From JACVRW01 sp963765135 (lineage in GTDB: Bacteria; Actinomycetota; Thermoleophilia; Solirubrobacterales; Thermoleophilaceae), in assembly GCA_963765135.1 (NCBI GenBank), contig CAVXUX010000007.1, forward strand, positions 1-64,000: DNA of 64,000 nt, read 5' to 3'. The position numbers and the translations under genes were made by a program. Positions 37,585 to 45,987 of this stretch are shown piece by piece (within the stretch, counting starts at the first letter, position 1; the number at the start of each line of letters is the position of its first letter). Below the pieces are notes generated by a model. That model made no database searches, was not told where the DNA came from, and saw only the letters and a list, made by a program, of their open reading frames with translations.

Positions 37585-38490
37585 ATGCGTAGCTACCGGT
37601 CGGTGGTCGCCTTCGTGGCGGTCGCGGGGTTGCTGGCGCTGGCCTGCTCCAGCGATGTCAGCGGTTCGTCCCCCGGCGGGAGGCCCGGTCTCCGGGTGGA
37701 TCGCTTCGACGCTCAGCGCGCCTGGCGGACGGTCGAGCGCCAGCTCACCTATGGCCAGCGCCCGGCAGGCTCGCCGCAGCTGCGCCGCCTGGCCGGGCGC
37801 TGCGCCCGCAGCTGCCCAACGGACGCTTCGAGCGGCTTCCCGGCGAGCCGGGCCTGCGGAACGTGGTCGGCACCCTGCCCGGCCGCCGGCCCGGGGATCG
37901 TGGTCGGCGCCCACTACGACACCCTGGTCAAGCCTGCCGGCTTCGTAGGGGCGAACAACGGCGCCGCCGGCAGCGCCGTGGTGATCGAGGCGGCGCGTGC
38001 GCTCGGGCGCGTCAGCCGTCCGCCCGGGGCGCGCGAGGTGCGCTTCGTCCTATTCGACGGCGAGGAGCCCGCGGCGGGGCTGCCGGAGGAGAGCACCGAC
38101 TTCTACCACGCCGGTCTGCGTGGCTCGCGCGCGTATACACGTCAAAACCGGGGCCGGACCGCCGCGATGATCCTGCTCGACTACGTCGGCGGGCGCGGCT
38201 TGCGCCTGCCGCGCGAGGGCAGCTCGACGCCGGCGCTGTGGGCCAAGCTGCGCACGGCGGCGCGCACCGTCGGTGCCATCCGCTTCTTCCCCGACGAGAC
38301 CGGCACCACGATCATGGACGACCACACCCCGTTCCTGCGAGCAGGCGTCCCGGCGGTCGACCTGATCGACTGGAGCTACCCCGGGCATGACCTGTCCGAC
38401 CAGCTCGACAGGTTGTCCCGAGGCAGCCTCGACGCGGTCGGGGAGACCGTCGTGGAGCTCGTGTCGGCGCTCAGGCAGCCAGCGAGATAG
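37585..38490 (+). CDS. M28 family zinc aminopeptidase, lipoprotein
   Basis: This 301-residue protein has a lipoprotein signal (VAVAGLLALACSSDVSG). The M28 fold is clear: VVGAHYDTL (first zinc His/Asp), GANNGAAGSAVVIEAARAL (bridging Asp replaced by Asn in GANNGA, as printed), VRFVLFDGEEPA (Glu pair), AMILLDYVGG and TTIMDDHTPFLRAGVPAVDL. Between 37,790 and 37,895 the printed frame is Cys/Ser-rich and unnatural, while another frame reads NGRFERLPGEPGLRNVVGTL-like sequence. Two compensating shifts are probable there. It would trim peptides at the cell surface. Its end overlaps the convergent LysR gene by 20 bases. Confidence 0.85.
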   Translation: MRSYRSVVAFVAVAGLLALACSSDVSGSSPGGRPGLRVDRFDAQRAWRTVERQLTYGQRPAGSPQLRRLAGRCARSCPTDASSGFPASRACGTWSAPCPAAGPGIVVGAHYDTLVKPAGFVGANNGAAGSAVVIEAARALGRVSRPPGAREVRFVLFDGEEPAAGLPEESTDFYHAGLRGSRAYTRQNRGRTAAMILLDYVGGRGLRLPREGSSTPALWAKLRTAARTVGAIRFFPDETGTTIMDDHTPFLRAGVPAVDLIDWSYPGHDLSDQLDRLSRGSLDAVGETVVELVSALRQPAR

Positions 38491-39403
38491 CCGGGCGCGC
38501 GGAGGCGACCTGGCTCGGCGTGGTCGCGTGGGCCATCGCCCGGAGGAAGCCGACCGTCCCCAGGTTCTCGGTGTCCGCACGCGTCAGCACGACGGTGTCG
38601 AACGCGGGCTCGCGCCGCTCCAGTTCGACGAAGCGCACGCCGGGTGCCACGTGCCGCTCGGCGGCGGACTCCGGGAGCAGCGCCAGCCCGACGCCGCTGG
38701 CAACCGCCAGCAGGGCGTGTTCGACGCGCGGCTCGGCAACCTCCACGAACGTCGGGGACAGGCCCGCGTCGCGGCAGATCGAGATGACTGCGTTGTGGAA
38801 GGGCGGGTTGACGTCGGCGGGAAGCACGATCAGGCGGTCGGGCGCGAGCCGATCGATCGAGACCGTCGCATTGACGGCCTGGGGGTGGGTGACCGGCAGG
38901 GCGGCCACGACGCCCTGGGCTCCGGCGGCGGTGACCCGCAGGCCGCTGGTGGGGGCGGGCAGGCCGACAACCGCGGCATCGAGCCGCTCGGCGCGGACCT
39001 CTTCGATCAGGCGCACGGCATTCCCGGTCTCGAGCGCGATCTGGACGCGCGGGGCATTGCCGCCGAGCAGCTGCATGGCGCGGGCCACGGACGCCGGCAT
39101 CGAGTCGGGCAGGTGCCCGATGCGGAGCCGCGTCGTCGCCCGGTCGCGGGCGTTGCGCGCCGCTGTCATGGCGATCTCGGCCTGGTGCAGCACCCGGCGG
39201 GCTTCCTCGAGCAGCGCCGCCCCGGCGTCCGTGATCGAGACGCTCCGATGGGTGCGATCGAACAGCCGCACGCCGAGCTCCTCCTCGAGCTTGCGTATCT
39301 GTTCGCTCACGGCCGGCTGGGCCACGTGCAGGCGCTCAGCCGCGCGGCGGAAATGCAATTCCTCGGCGACCGCCACGAAGTACCTCAGATGCCGAAGTTC
39401 CAT
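38471..39403 (-). CDS. LysR family transcriptional regulator
   Basis: This intact 310-residue protein has an N-terminal helix-turn-helix (MELRHLRYFVAVAEELHFRR, then AAERLHVAQPAVSEQIRKLE) and a periplasmic-binding-like effector domain (LRIGHLPDSMPASVARAMQL, VVGLPAPTSGLRV, VASGVGLALLPESAAERHV). AGGAG lies 11 nt before the start. It follows the catalase gene on the same strand after a 72-bp repeat, so it may control or respond with catalase, but it does not show the Cys pair of OxyR. The ligand is unknown. Confidence 0.93.
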   Translation of the reverse strand: MELRHLRYFVAVAEELHFRRAAERLHVAQPAVSEQIRKLEEELGVRLFDRTHRSVSITDAGAALLEEARRVLHQAEIAMTAARNARDRATTRLRIGHLPDSMPASVARAMQLLGGNAPRVQIALETGNAVRLIEEVRAERLDAAVVGLPAPTSGLRVTAAGAQGVVAALPVTHPQAVNATVSIDRLAPDRLIVLPADVNPPFHNAVISICRDAGLSPTFVEVAEPRVEHALLAVASGVGLALLPESAAERHVAPGVRFVELERREPAFDTVVLTRADTENLGTVGFLRAMAHATTPSQVASARPAISLAA

Positions 39404-39465
39404 TTCAGAGCAGCTCCTTGGTCACACCACAGGGAGCCAACGATGTTCCCGCGACGGCGCCTCGC

Positions 39466-39537
39466 TGTCTGCACGGCCAGCGACCATCTTCGGCTACGGC
39501 CAGCCGGAGTCTCGGCCTTCCTGCTAGCCAGGAAGGG
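39466..39537 (+). repeat. 72-bp dispersed repeat, copy 1
   Basis: This copy aligns base for base with 42869-42940 over 72 positions with about seven mismatches by eye. It ends in the perfect hairpin CCTTCCTG-CTAGC-CAGGAAGG. It lies between the catalase stop and the LysR start. Possible roles are a terminator, an RNA-level control element or a REP family member. Confidence 0.7.
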
Positions 39538-39546
39538 AGCGTGCGA

Positions 39547-41019
39547 CTAGTCCCGGAGCGGTACCGGGCTACCGAGGCCGGCGGCCACCTGGGCGCCCAG
39601 CTGCGTATCCACGTTGCTCCAGTACTCCACGACCCGCTCCTGGATCGGCTCAGAGACGCCGTCGCTCGCGTGGGCGACGATGTTCGCGGCCAGGTGCTCG
39701 CGGTCGGTCTCGTCCATCACGTCGCGGTAGAGGGCGCGCGGCTGGACGAAGTCGTCGTCGTCGCGGTGCGGCTCGTACTCGTAGCGGCCCATCTCGCCGG
39801 CCTCGACCCACCAGGTCGGCAGCTCCTTGCTTGGGTCGGCCTGCGGCCCGCCGTACGAGTTGGGGGAGTAGGGGGGCCGCGATCCGCTGTGGTGGTAGGT
39901 CATCGCTCCGTCCTGGCTATAGGAGTGGACGGGGCACTTCGGCGCGTTGATCGGCAGCTGCTCGTAGTTCGCGCCGATCCGGTGCAGATGGGTGTCGTGG
40001 TAGGAGAAGATCCGGCCCATCAGCATCTTGTCGGGGCTGAGCCCGATGCCGGGCACGAGCCGCGCGGGGGCGAAACCGGCCTGGTCGACCTCGGCGAAGT
40101 GGTTCTCCGGATTGCGGTCGAGCACCATGCGGCCCACCTCGATCGGCGGGTAATCGGCGTGCGGCCAGACCTTGGTCAGGTCGAAGGGGTTGAAGCGGTA
40201 GGAGGCCGCCTCGTCGAACGGCATGATCTGCATCTCCAGGCGCCACTCCGGGGCGTCTCCGGCGGCGATCGCGTCCCAGAGGTCGCGCCGCAGGAAGTCG
40301 GGGTCCTCGGAGACCATGGCGTCGGCCTCCGCGAGGGTGAAGTTCTGGATCCCTTGGACGGTCTTGAAGTGGTACTTGACCCAGAACCGCTCGCCGGCTG
40401 CGTTCATCCACGAATACGTGTGGCTGCTGTAGCCGTTCATGGTGCGGTAGCTGCGCGGAGTGCCGCGGTCGGACATGAGGATCGCGACCTGGTGGGCGGT
40501 CTCGGGCGACAGCGTCCAGAAGTCCCACTGCGCGTCGTTGGACCGGAGCCCGGTGTCCGGCATCCGCTTCTGCGACCGGATGAAGTCCTCGAACTTGATC
40601 GCGTCGCGGACGAAGAACGTCGGCGTGTTGTTGCCGACCAGGTCGTAGTTGCCGTCGTCGGTGTAGAACTTGAGCGCGAAGCCGCGCGGGTCGCGCACGG
40701 TGTCGGCGCTGCCGAGCTCCCCCGCGACCTGGGAGAACCGCGCGAACATCGGCGTGCGCTTGCCGACCTCGGACAGGAAGCTGGCGTTCGTCCACTGGGT
40801 CACGTCCGCGGTGACCTCGAAGAAGCCGTGCGCGCCGCTGCCCTTCGCGTGAACCACCCGCTCGGGGACGCGCTCGCGGTTGAAATGCTGCATCTTCTGG
40901 ACCAGATGCGCGTCGTGCAGGACGGTCGGACCGTTCGGGCCGACGGTCAGCGAGTGCTCGTCGCTCGGCACGGGCGCGCCGGAGTCGGTGGTGGTCGTGG
41001 GCGGCTGTTCTTCGCTCAT
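39547..41019 (-). CDS. katA: Catalase (small-subunit clade, monofunctional heme type)
   Basis: This intact 490-residue catalase breaks down hydrogen peroxide. The conserved sites are present: catalytic His in VVHAKGSGAHGFFEV, Asn in DLVGNNTPTFFVRDAIKFED, RDPRGFALKFYTDDGNYD, and the heme-ligating Tyr in MGRIFSYHDTHLHRIG. A residue-14 Met (position 41019) is preferred as start because the preceding residues are Arg-rich and unlike the family. It starts divergently from the SGNH hydrolase gene. The length fits the small-subunit group. A second, SrpA-like catalase lies at 54.3 kb. Confidence 0.95.
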   Translation of the reverse strand: MSEEQPPTTTTDSGAPVPSDEHSLTVGPNGPTVLHDAHLVQKMQHFNRERVPERVVHAKGSGAHGFFEVTADVTQWTNASFLSEVGKRTPMFARFSQVAGELGSADTVRDPRGFALKFYTDDGNYDLVGNNTPTFFVRDAIKFEDFIRSQKRMPDTGLRSNDAQWDFWTLSPETAHQVAILMSDRGTPRSYRTMNGYSSHTYSWMNAAGERFWVKYHFKTVQGIQNFTLAEADAMVSEDPDFLRRDLWDAIAAGDAPEWRLEMQIMPFDEAASYRFNPFDLTKVWPHADYPPIEVGRMVLDRNPENHFAEVDQAGFAPARLVPGIGLSPDKMLMGRIFSYHDTHLHRIGANYEQLPINAPKCPVHSYSQDGAMTYHHSGSRPPYSPNSYGGPQADPSKELPTWWVEAGEMGRYEYEPHRDDDDFVQPRALYRDVMDETDREHLAANIVAHASDGVSEPIQERVVEYWSNVDTQLGAQVAAGLGSPVPLRD

Positions 41020-41128
41020 GTCGATGACGAACGTACGGCGAGCACGGGCCGGTTCCAAGACGCTCTAGGTATCAGGCGGTTGGGAAACGCTCTTGGGGCG
41101 GCCTCGCAGCGGCCGTACGTTCGCCTCC

Positions 41129-41702
41129 ATGTCGAGCATGCTTGCCGCGCTGGCCGTCCTTGCCGCGATCGCAGCGGTCCCCGCGCGAGCCAGCGCCGGC
41201 GAACCGGTCCTCTACGTGGGGGACAGTCTCGGTGTGGGGACGGTGCAACAGCTCCGCCTGAGCACGGCGCCGGGCGCGCTCGAGGTCGATGCCAAGGTCG
41301 GGCGCGGCTCGACGGAGGGGCTCGCGGTGCTCAAGTCGAGGCTGCGTCGCAGACACAAGATCGTGGTCTTCGATCTCGGGACCAACGACCCCAACGCCGA
41401 GCTTCTCAGCGCGAACCTCCGTCGGGCTCGGACGCTGACGGGGGAGCGCCTGCTGATCGTGTTCACGCTGAACAAGCCGGGTGCCCGGCCGTTCAACAAC
41501 GCCATCCGCGCGTTCGCCAGGTCCGCCGACAACGTGTTCCTCGTCGACTGGCGCTCGACCGCAGCTCGCCGGCACCTGCTGGCCGGCGACGGCATCCACG
41601 CGCAGCCCCTCGGGCTACCGTCGCCGTGCCGCGCTCGTGAGTGCGCTGATCCGCGGCGTCGGCCAGGCACGCTGGGCCGCGGCACGGACGCGTGAGGGCT
41701 AA
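41129..41702 (+). CDS. Exported SGNH/GDSL-type hydrolase, one frameshift
   Basis: The ATG at 41129 opens a signal peptide (MSSMLAALAVLAAIAAVPAR ASA). The SGNH blocks follow: PVLYVGDSLGVGT (nucleophile Ser), KIVVFDLGTNDPNA (block III Asn) and LAGDGIHAQPLGY (Asp/His of block V). The printed frame runs off after HAQPLG. A shift near 41,610 gives YRRRAALVSALIRGVGQARW, the usual C-terminal helix. At about 190 residues it is a minimal SGNH domain, like those acting on cell-wall acetyl groups or glycan esters. Substrate unknown. Confidence 0.8.
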
Positions 41703-42048
41703 GCGGCCCGGCGAGCGGCTGCGAGTGCCGGCGAGCGGGGAACTGGTAGACGGTTGCTCCGGCCGGTTCGGGCGCAGCATGCGGCGTGAAGTGAGGCTCG
41801 TAGTGGATGCTGTCGACCACCTTCTCGGTGCCACACTCCGGGCACACGAGCAGGAAGGTGAGCTGCTTGCGGTCGTGGTCGTAGCGGCTGGTGCTGTCAT
41901 GGAGGTGGTCGCAAGCCTCCGCGGGCGTGGCGCGCGGACGCCTTTGGCGGCGCCACTCGTCGATCGTCATCTCCGCGGGGATGGTGCACTCCACGAGCAC
42001 GACCGACTGCCGTTCAAGCTGCTCGGCGGTGGCGCGGGTGGCGGGCAT
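41703..42048 (-). CDS. Small hypothetical protein with CxxC pair, 3' end uncertain
   Basis: The start MPATRATAEQLERQSVVLVE leads to CTIPAEMTIDEWRRQRRP, then ACDHLHDSTSRYDHDRKQLT and FLLVCPECGTEKVVDSIHYE. The last contains CPEC, half of a zinc site. The first 105 residues have normal composition. Beyond about 41,700 the frame stays open only as antisense to the SGNH gene and becomes Arg/Ser-rich, so I end the gene there; a frame shift has probably hidden its stop. It lies 6 bases upstream of the NarL-type regulator on the same strand. Family unknown. Confidence 0.5.
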
Positions 42049-42054
42049 CGCGTC

Positions 42055-42834
42055 CTATGCGAGCGCCAACTGGCGCCGGTCGGGTGCGGAGGCGTTGCCG
42101 CCGGCCAGCCCGGTCTCGTAGGCGAAGACGACGAGCTGAGCGCGGTCGCGCGCGTGCAGCTTGACCATCGCGCGGCTGACGTGGGTCTTCGCCGTCGCGC
42201 GGGTGACCACGAGCTGCTCACCGATCTCCTCGTTGGTCAGCCCGAGTGCCACGAGGGCCACGACCTCGCGCTCGCGAGCGGTCAACTCGTCGAGCAGATC
42301 GGAGTCCGGGAGCTGGGGCTCGGGGCGCGCAACGAGCTCGGCGATCAGCCGCCTCGTGAGGGCGGGAGACAGCAGCGCCTCGCCCCGGGCGAGCAGCTCG
42401 ACGGCGCGGACCAGCTCGGTGGGCTCCGTGTCCTTCAGGAGCAGCCCGCTGGCCCCGACTCGAAGCGCGTCGAAGATGCGCTCGTCGGCTGCCGAGCCGG
42501 TCAGCAGCATCACGGCGCCGCCCGACTCGGCGAGCAGCTGGCGTGTGGCCTCGACACAGTCGAGTCCGGGCAGGTTCGCATCCAGCAACACGACGTCGGG
42601 GCGAAGGCGGCGTGCGAGGGCGACGGCCTGTTCGCCGTCGGCGGCCTCACCGACGACCGCGATCCGCTCGGTGTCTTCCAGCAGGGCGCGGAAGCCCGCA
42701 CGGACGAGCGCATGGCCATCGGCGATGACGACCCGAACCGAAGGCGAGATCGCCTTGCGGCCATTCAGGCGGGCGCGCCGCTGGGAGTCGAGAAAGAAGA
42801 CCTGGGCCTCTGGCTGTTCGCACAGTGCGTTCAT
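42055..42834 (-). CDS. NarL/FixJ-type response regulator
   Basis: This intact 259-residue protein has a receiver domain (VRVVIADGHALVRAGFRALL, phosphoacceptor Asp in DVVLLDANLPGLD, LLTGSAADE, LLKDTEP). The first acidic position reads ADGH instead of the usual ADDH, losing one metal-binding Asp. A LuxR-type DNA-binding domain follows (LTAREREVVALVALGLTNEE, IGEQLVVTRATAKTHVSRAM). The first 32 residues before the receiver may not be translated. It faces the response regulator at 42,957 across a 122-bp divergent promoter region that contains the 72-bp repeat. Confidence 0.93.
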   Translation of the reverse strand: MNALCEQPEAQVFFLDSQRRARLNGRKAISPSVRVVIADGHALVRAGFRALLEDTERIAVVGEAADGEQAVALARRLRPDVVLLDANLPGLDCVEATRQLLAESGGAVMLLTGSAADERIFDALRVGASGLLLKDTEPTELVRAVELLARGEALLSPALTRRLIAELVARPEPQLPDSDLLDELTAREREVVALVALGLTNEEIGEQLVVTRATAKTHVSRAMVKLHARDRAQLVVFAYETGLAGGNASAPDRRQLALA

Positions 42835-42868
42835 CCGATGCCGAGATGATCAAGCCCGGACGCTGCTC

Positions 42869-42940
42869 TGTCTGCACTGCCAGCGACCATCTTCGGCTCC
42901 GGCCAGCCGTAGTCTGGGTATTCCTGCTAGCCGGGAAGGG
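42869..42940 (+). repeat. 72-bp dispersed repeat, copy 2
   Basis: This is the second copy of the element at 39466-39537. It lies in the divergent promoter region of two response-regulator genes and ends 16 bases before the plus-strand start codon. The terminal stem is TTCCTG-CTAGC-CGGGAA with one G-T pair, so the fold is kept although the bases changed. Confidence 0.7.
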
Positions 42941-42956
42941 CGGATAATCCCCAACG

Positions 42957-43601
42957 ATGCGGATCGTGCTGGCCGATGACGACGTCCTGCTGCGCGAGGG
43001 GCTGTCGAGCCTGCTCGAACGGTCGGGGTTCGACGTGGTCGGCCAAGCCGGCGACGGCGCCGACCTCCTGCAGCTGGTCCGCGAGCTCGCGCCGGACCTG
43101 GCGATCGTCGACATCCGCATGCCGCCGACGAACTCCACGGAGGGACTCGAGGCCGCCCGCGAGATCCGTGAGACGTCACCCGACGTGGGGATCCTGGTCC
43201 TGTCGGCGCACGCCGAGGTGGACCATGCGATGGAACTGCTCGCAGGCGGCGAACGGATCGGCTACCTGCTGAAGAGCCGGATCACCGACGTCGACGACCT
43301 GATCGAGAACATCGAGAGGATCGCCGCGGGCGGATCCGTCGTCGACCCGGCGCTCGTTCAGGAGCTGGTCGCCGCGCGCCGGACCGACGACCCGCTCGAC
43401 GTCCTGACGCCGCGCGAGCGCGAGGTGCTCGAGCTGATGGCGGAAGGTCGGTCCAACGCCGGCATCGGCCGGGCCCTGTGGGTGACGGAGGGAACCGTCG
43501 AGAAGCACGTCCACAGCATCCTCGCCAAGCTGCAGCTTCCCGAGACCGGCGAGGACCACCGGCGCGTCCTTGCCGTGCTCACGTTCCTGGAGACCCACTG
43601 A
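42957..43601 (+). CDS. NarL-type response regulator
   Basis: This intact 214-residue regulator begins directly with the receiver (MRIVLADDDVLLREGLSSLL), phosphoacceptor Asp in LAIVDIRMPPTNSTEGLEAA, ILVLSAHAE and YLLKSRITDVDDL. The LuxR-type domain follows (LTPREREVLELMAEGRSNAG, IGRALWVTEGTVEKHVHSIL). The DIRMPPTxxxEGL pattern is typical of regulators paired with HisKA_3 histidine kinases such as the one at 44,007-45,028. The start leaves only 16 bases from the 72-bp repeat hairpin. A receiver-only protein follows downstream. Confidence 0.95.
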   Translation: MRIVLADDDVLLREGLSSLLERSGFDVVGQAGDGADLLQLVRELAPDLAIVDIRMPPTNSTEGLEAAREIRETSPDVGILVLSAHAEVDHAMELLAGGERIGYLLKSRITDVDDLIENIERIAAGGSVVDPALVQELVAARRTDDPLDVLTPREREVLELMAEGRSNAGIGRALWVTEGTVEKHVHSILAKLQLPETGEDHRRVLAVLTFLETH

Positions 43602-43683
43602 CAATGCAGGTTTCGTGTCGCTTCCAGATTCCTGCTACCTGCAATGCGGAGTGGCCATCGCGCTGCGATGCTCACAGAGAACC

Positions 43684-44045
43684 ATGGCGCTACGTGCCCT
43701 GATCGTCGACGACAACGGCCACTTCCTGGCGGCCGCCCGCGACCTGCTCCAACGGGAGGGGGTCGACGTGATCGCGGTCGCGTCCACCGGCGCCGAGGCG
43801 GTCCGGCTGGCGGGCGAGCTGGGACCGGACGTCACCTTGGTCGACATCGACCTTGGAGAGGAGAGCGGATTTGACGTGGCGCGCGCACTGGCGGAGGAGG
43901 GTCCGGGGAACGGGTCTCCGGTGGTCCTCATCTCGACGCACGCCGAGAGGGACTTCGCCGACCTGATCGCGAGCAGCCCCGCGGTGGGCTTCGTGCCAAG
44001 GCGGACCTATCCGCCCGGACGCTGCGCGAGGCGCTCGACCGCTGA
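43684..44045 (+). CDS. Stand-alone receiver domain protein, one frameshift
   Basis: The receiver fold is complete: MALRALIVDDNGHFLAAARD, then VTLVDIDLGEESGFDVARAL (phosphoacceptor Asp) and PVVLISTHAERDFADLIASS. The printed end is Arg-rich. A shift near 43,995 restores FVPKADLSARTLREALDR and a TGA at 44,043, the standard receiver ending with the conserved Lys. With no output domain it would act as a phosphate sink or protein-binding switch. Its end overlaps that of the convergent histidine kinase. Confidence 0.85.
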
Positions 44046-45028
44046 GTGAACATGCGTGGTGACCGGCATCGTCGCCGCGATCACCGTTCCGCTGCCGGGT
44101 GTGCTGACGATCTCCAGGCTGCCATCGAGCACGGCAAGCCGGTCCTCGAGCCCGAGCAGGCCACTGCCGTCACGCCGGGCGCCGCCCACGCCGTCGTCGC
44201 GCACGCGCAGCCACAGCGAGCCGTGAGCGAGCTGTGCCTCCACCTCCGCCCGCTCCGCGCGCGAATGCTTGACGACGTTCGTGAGCGCTTCAGCCACGAC
44301 GAAGTAGGCGGCCGACTCGACGGCAGCCGGGAGACGATCGACGGCGATGGTGACGTCGACAGGGATAGGCATTCGGGCCGTGAGCGCGTCGACACCCGCT
44401 CGCAGGCCGCCTCGGGTGAGGACCGCTGGAAGGATCCCGTGCGCGAGCTCGCGCAGTTCGCTCATGGTGTGCTCCGCGTGAGAGATCGCCTCGCGTACCA
44501 GCGAGGCGCCGTCGCCGTTCTCAGAAGCTCTCGCTGGGCGAGCTTCAGGGTGAGCACGGTGTGCACCAGGCGCTGCTGTGCACCGTCGTGGAGGTCGCGG
44601 ACCACCCGGCGGCGCTCCGCGTCCGCGGCCTCCATCACACGCGCGCGCGAGGCCTGGACTCCGTCGAGCCGGACTCGCTCCGCCTCGCGCCGGCGAGCAC
44701 GGTCCGCGATCAGGCTCGCGACACACGCCGTGAGAAGCATCACGCCGATCGCTACCAGGTCGCCCGCGTTCTTGACATGGAAGCCGGCCGGGCTGGCATG
44801 GACGTAGTAGAGCGCGGCCGCGCTCGCCACCGAGGTGATCAACCCAAGCCGCAGGCCCCAGTTGACGGACACCAGCAGCACGCCGAGCACGTACAGGACT
44901 CCGCTGGACACACCCGGATCGAGCTCCCGTAGGGGATACAGGACGAGCGTGACCGCGCACACGACCAGCGCCCCTGCGACCAGGCCGACGCCGGGGTTAC
45001 TCGAGTGTCGCGAGCGCGCCTCGGACAT
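44007..45028 (-). CDS. Membrane histidine kinase (HisKA_3 type), one frameshift
   Basis: The N-terminus has four membrane helices in a DUF4118/KdpD-like arrangement (LVAGALVVCAVTLVLYPLRE, GVLYVLGVLLVSVNWGLRLG, LITSVASAAALYYVHASPAG). The dimerisation/phosphoacceptor block is ERRRVVRDLHDGAQQRLVHT. After a shift near 44,525 come SELRELAHGILPAVLTRGGL, the ATPase N-box AEALTNVVKHSRAERAEV and the G-boxes VRDDGVGGARRDGSGLLGLE. About 340 residues. The adjacent NarL-type regulators are the likely partners. It overlaps the end of the receiver-only gene. Confidence 0.9.
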
Positions 45029-45055
45029 CGCGGTCAGGTGCGTGCCGGGCGGCGT

Positions 45056-45244
45056 TCATCGGTTCGCGGCGCGCGGGCCGATCTGCGTCGACAACGCGGC
45101 GATGCCGTAGACGACGAGGCCGATGCCGACGATCAAGCTCGGCAGCCAGGTGGGCGCCGCCACGATGCAGGCGACGCCGGCCGCGAGCGTAAGCAGGCCG
45201 GTCGCTCGCAGCCACCACCGCAGCGAGCGCACTTCAGTGTTCAC
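45056..45244 (-). CDS. Small two-helix membrane protein
   Basis: This 62-residue protein starts at a GTG overlapping the stop of the upstream gene (GTGA). It has two membrane segments, LRATGLLTLAAGVACIVAAP and LPSLIVGIGLVVYGIAALST, separated by a short loop. The coupling with the 67-residue gene upstream supports reality. Function unknown. Confidence 0.6.
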   Translation of the reverse strand: MNTEVRSLRWWLRATGLLTLAAGVACIVAAPTWLPSLIVGIGLVVYGIAALSTQIGPRAANR

Positions 45245-45444
45245 CCGACGAGTGCCCCATGCTGGTGCGCGCGGGCGACGGCGAGCTCCGTGACGGACGC
45301 CAGCACCAGCGCGTTCCAGCACTCGGCGATCTCCTGGTCGAGGTCCGCCATGTAGGCCTCGCACGAGGTGAGACCCGCCAGTTCCGCCTCGATCAACTCC
45401 TCGTGAAGGCGGTCCAGTTGGGCGCGGATATCGGCTGAGTTCAT
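45241..45444 (-). CDS. Small helical hypothetical protein
   Basis: This 67-residue protein, MNSADIRAQLDRLHEELIEA ... EAYMADLDQEIAECWNALVL, is amphipathic and helical throughout. Its stop overlaps the next gene's GTG. The composition is normal and the start is close to a typical actinobacterial promoter distance. Function unknown, perhaps a partner of the two-helix protein. Confidence 0.6.
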   Translation of the reverse strand: MNSADIRAQLDRLHEELIEAELAGLTSCEAYMADLDQEIAECWNALVLASVTELAVARAHQHGALVG

Positions 45445-45459
45445 GCGCTCAATGCTCGG

Positions 45460-45708
45460 TTAGGACAGGACCCTTGTCGTCGGCCGGCAGGCGACTCTTT
45501 GGCTACCGCCGGGGGAGTGCACCCAGATCCCGCCTGCGCCCACCGACGTAGTCGTCGGACCGCTGAGGGAGCGAGGGGCGAAGTACGGGTCGTGCGACGA
45601 GACGTGGATCGACGAGGCCGGCGCCGCAGACCGGGCAATCCGGGGCAAGGGCGTGCGGGCGGGCGGCGTAGCTCCTCGTACCCAGCCGCTGCACGCCACG
45701 TAGGGCAT
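45460..45708 (-). CDS. Small zinc-ribbon protein, two frameshifts
   Basis: The ATG at 45708 overlaps the stop of the upstream gene (TGATG). It opens MPYVACSG; adding one base at about 45,685 gives CSGCGTRSYAARPHALAP, then DCPVCGAGLVDPRLVARP, so two CxxC pairs form a zinc ribbon. A second shift near 45,545 returns to the frame ending IWVHSPGGSQRVACRPTTRV LS. About 82 residues. Similar short zinc ribbons act as adaptor or nucleic-acid-binding proteins. Part of a three-gene minus-strand run. Confidence 0.55.
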   Translation of the reverse strand: MPYVACSGWVRGATPPARTPLPRIARSAAPASSIHVSSHDPYFAPRSLSGPTTTSVGAGGIWVHSPGGSQRVACRPTTRVLS

Positions 45709-45968
45709 CAGGCCGCGCTGCGGCTGGGGGCCAGGCGCGCGGCGAGCTCAGCGGCCGCCTGCTCCTCGCGATTGAGCGCATCGCGGTACGCGGCGAAGGT
45801 CGCCTCCTTGAGGCTGTGGGCTGCCTTCAGCCATGCGTCGAGCGCGAGCTCCGCCTCGACTGCGGCGAACGCCCAGGCATCCCACAGCGCCTCTGGACGA
45901 GCGCCCGCCCAGGACAACCGTGCGACGAGTGGCTTACGGGGATTCGGCTGAGCGCTGTTGTCAGGCAT
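45708..45968 (-). CDS. Small helical hypothetical protein
   Basis: This 86-residue protein has AAGGAG six bases before its ATG. The sequence ALWDAWAFAAVEAELALDAW, then AAHSLKEATFAAYRDALNRE, EQAAAELAARLAPS, is a pair of amphipathic Ala-rich helices. Its stop overlaps the start of the zinc-ribbon gene. Function unknown. Confidence 0.65.
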   Translation of the reverse strand: MPDNSAQPNPRKPLVARLSWAGARPEALWDAWAFAAVEAELALDAWLKAAHSLKEATFAAYRDALNREEQAAAELAARLAPSRSAA

Positions 45969-45987
45969 ATCGAGCTCCTTTCGCTGG

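Noticed and set aside
38471..39403. LysR protein as OxyR
   Set aside because: It adjoins a catalase, but the two redox Cys of OxyR are not seen; only one Cys occurs in the effector domain.
39418..41640. Very long open frame on the plus strand across the catalase
   Set aside because: It is an antisense shadow caused by high GC and codon bias. The minus-strand catalase is intact with all active-site residues.
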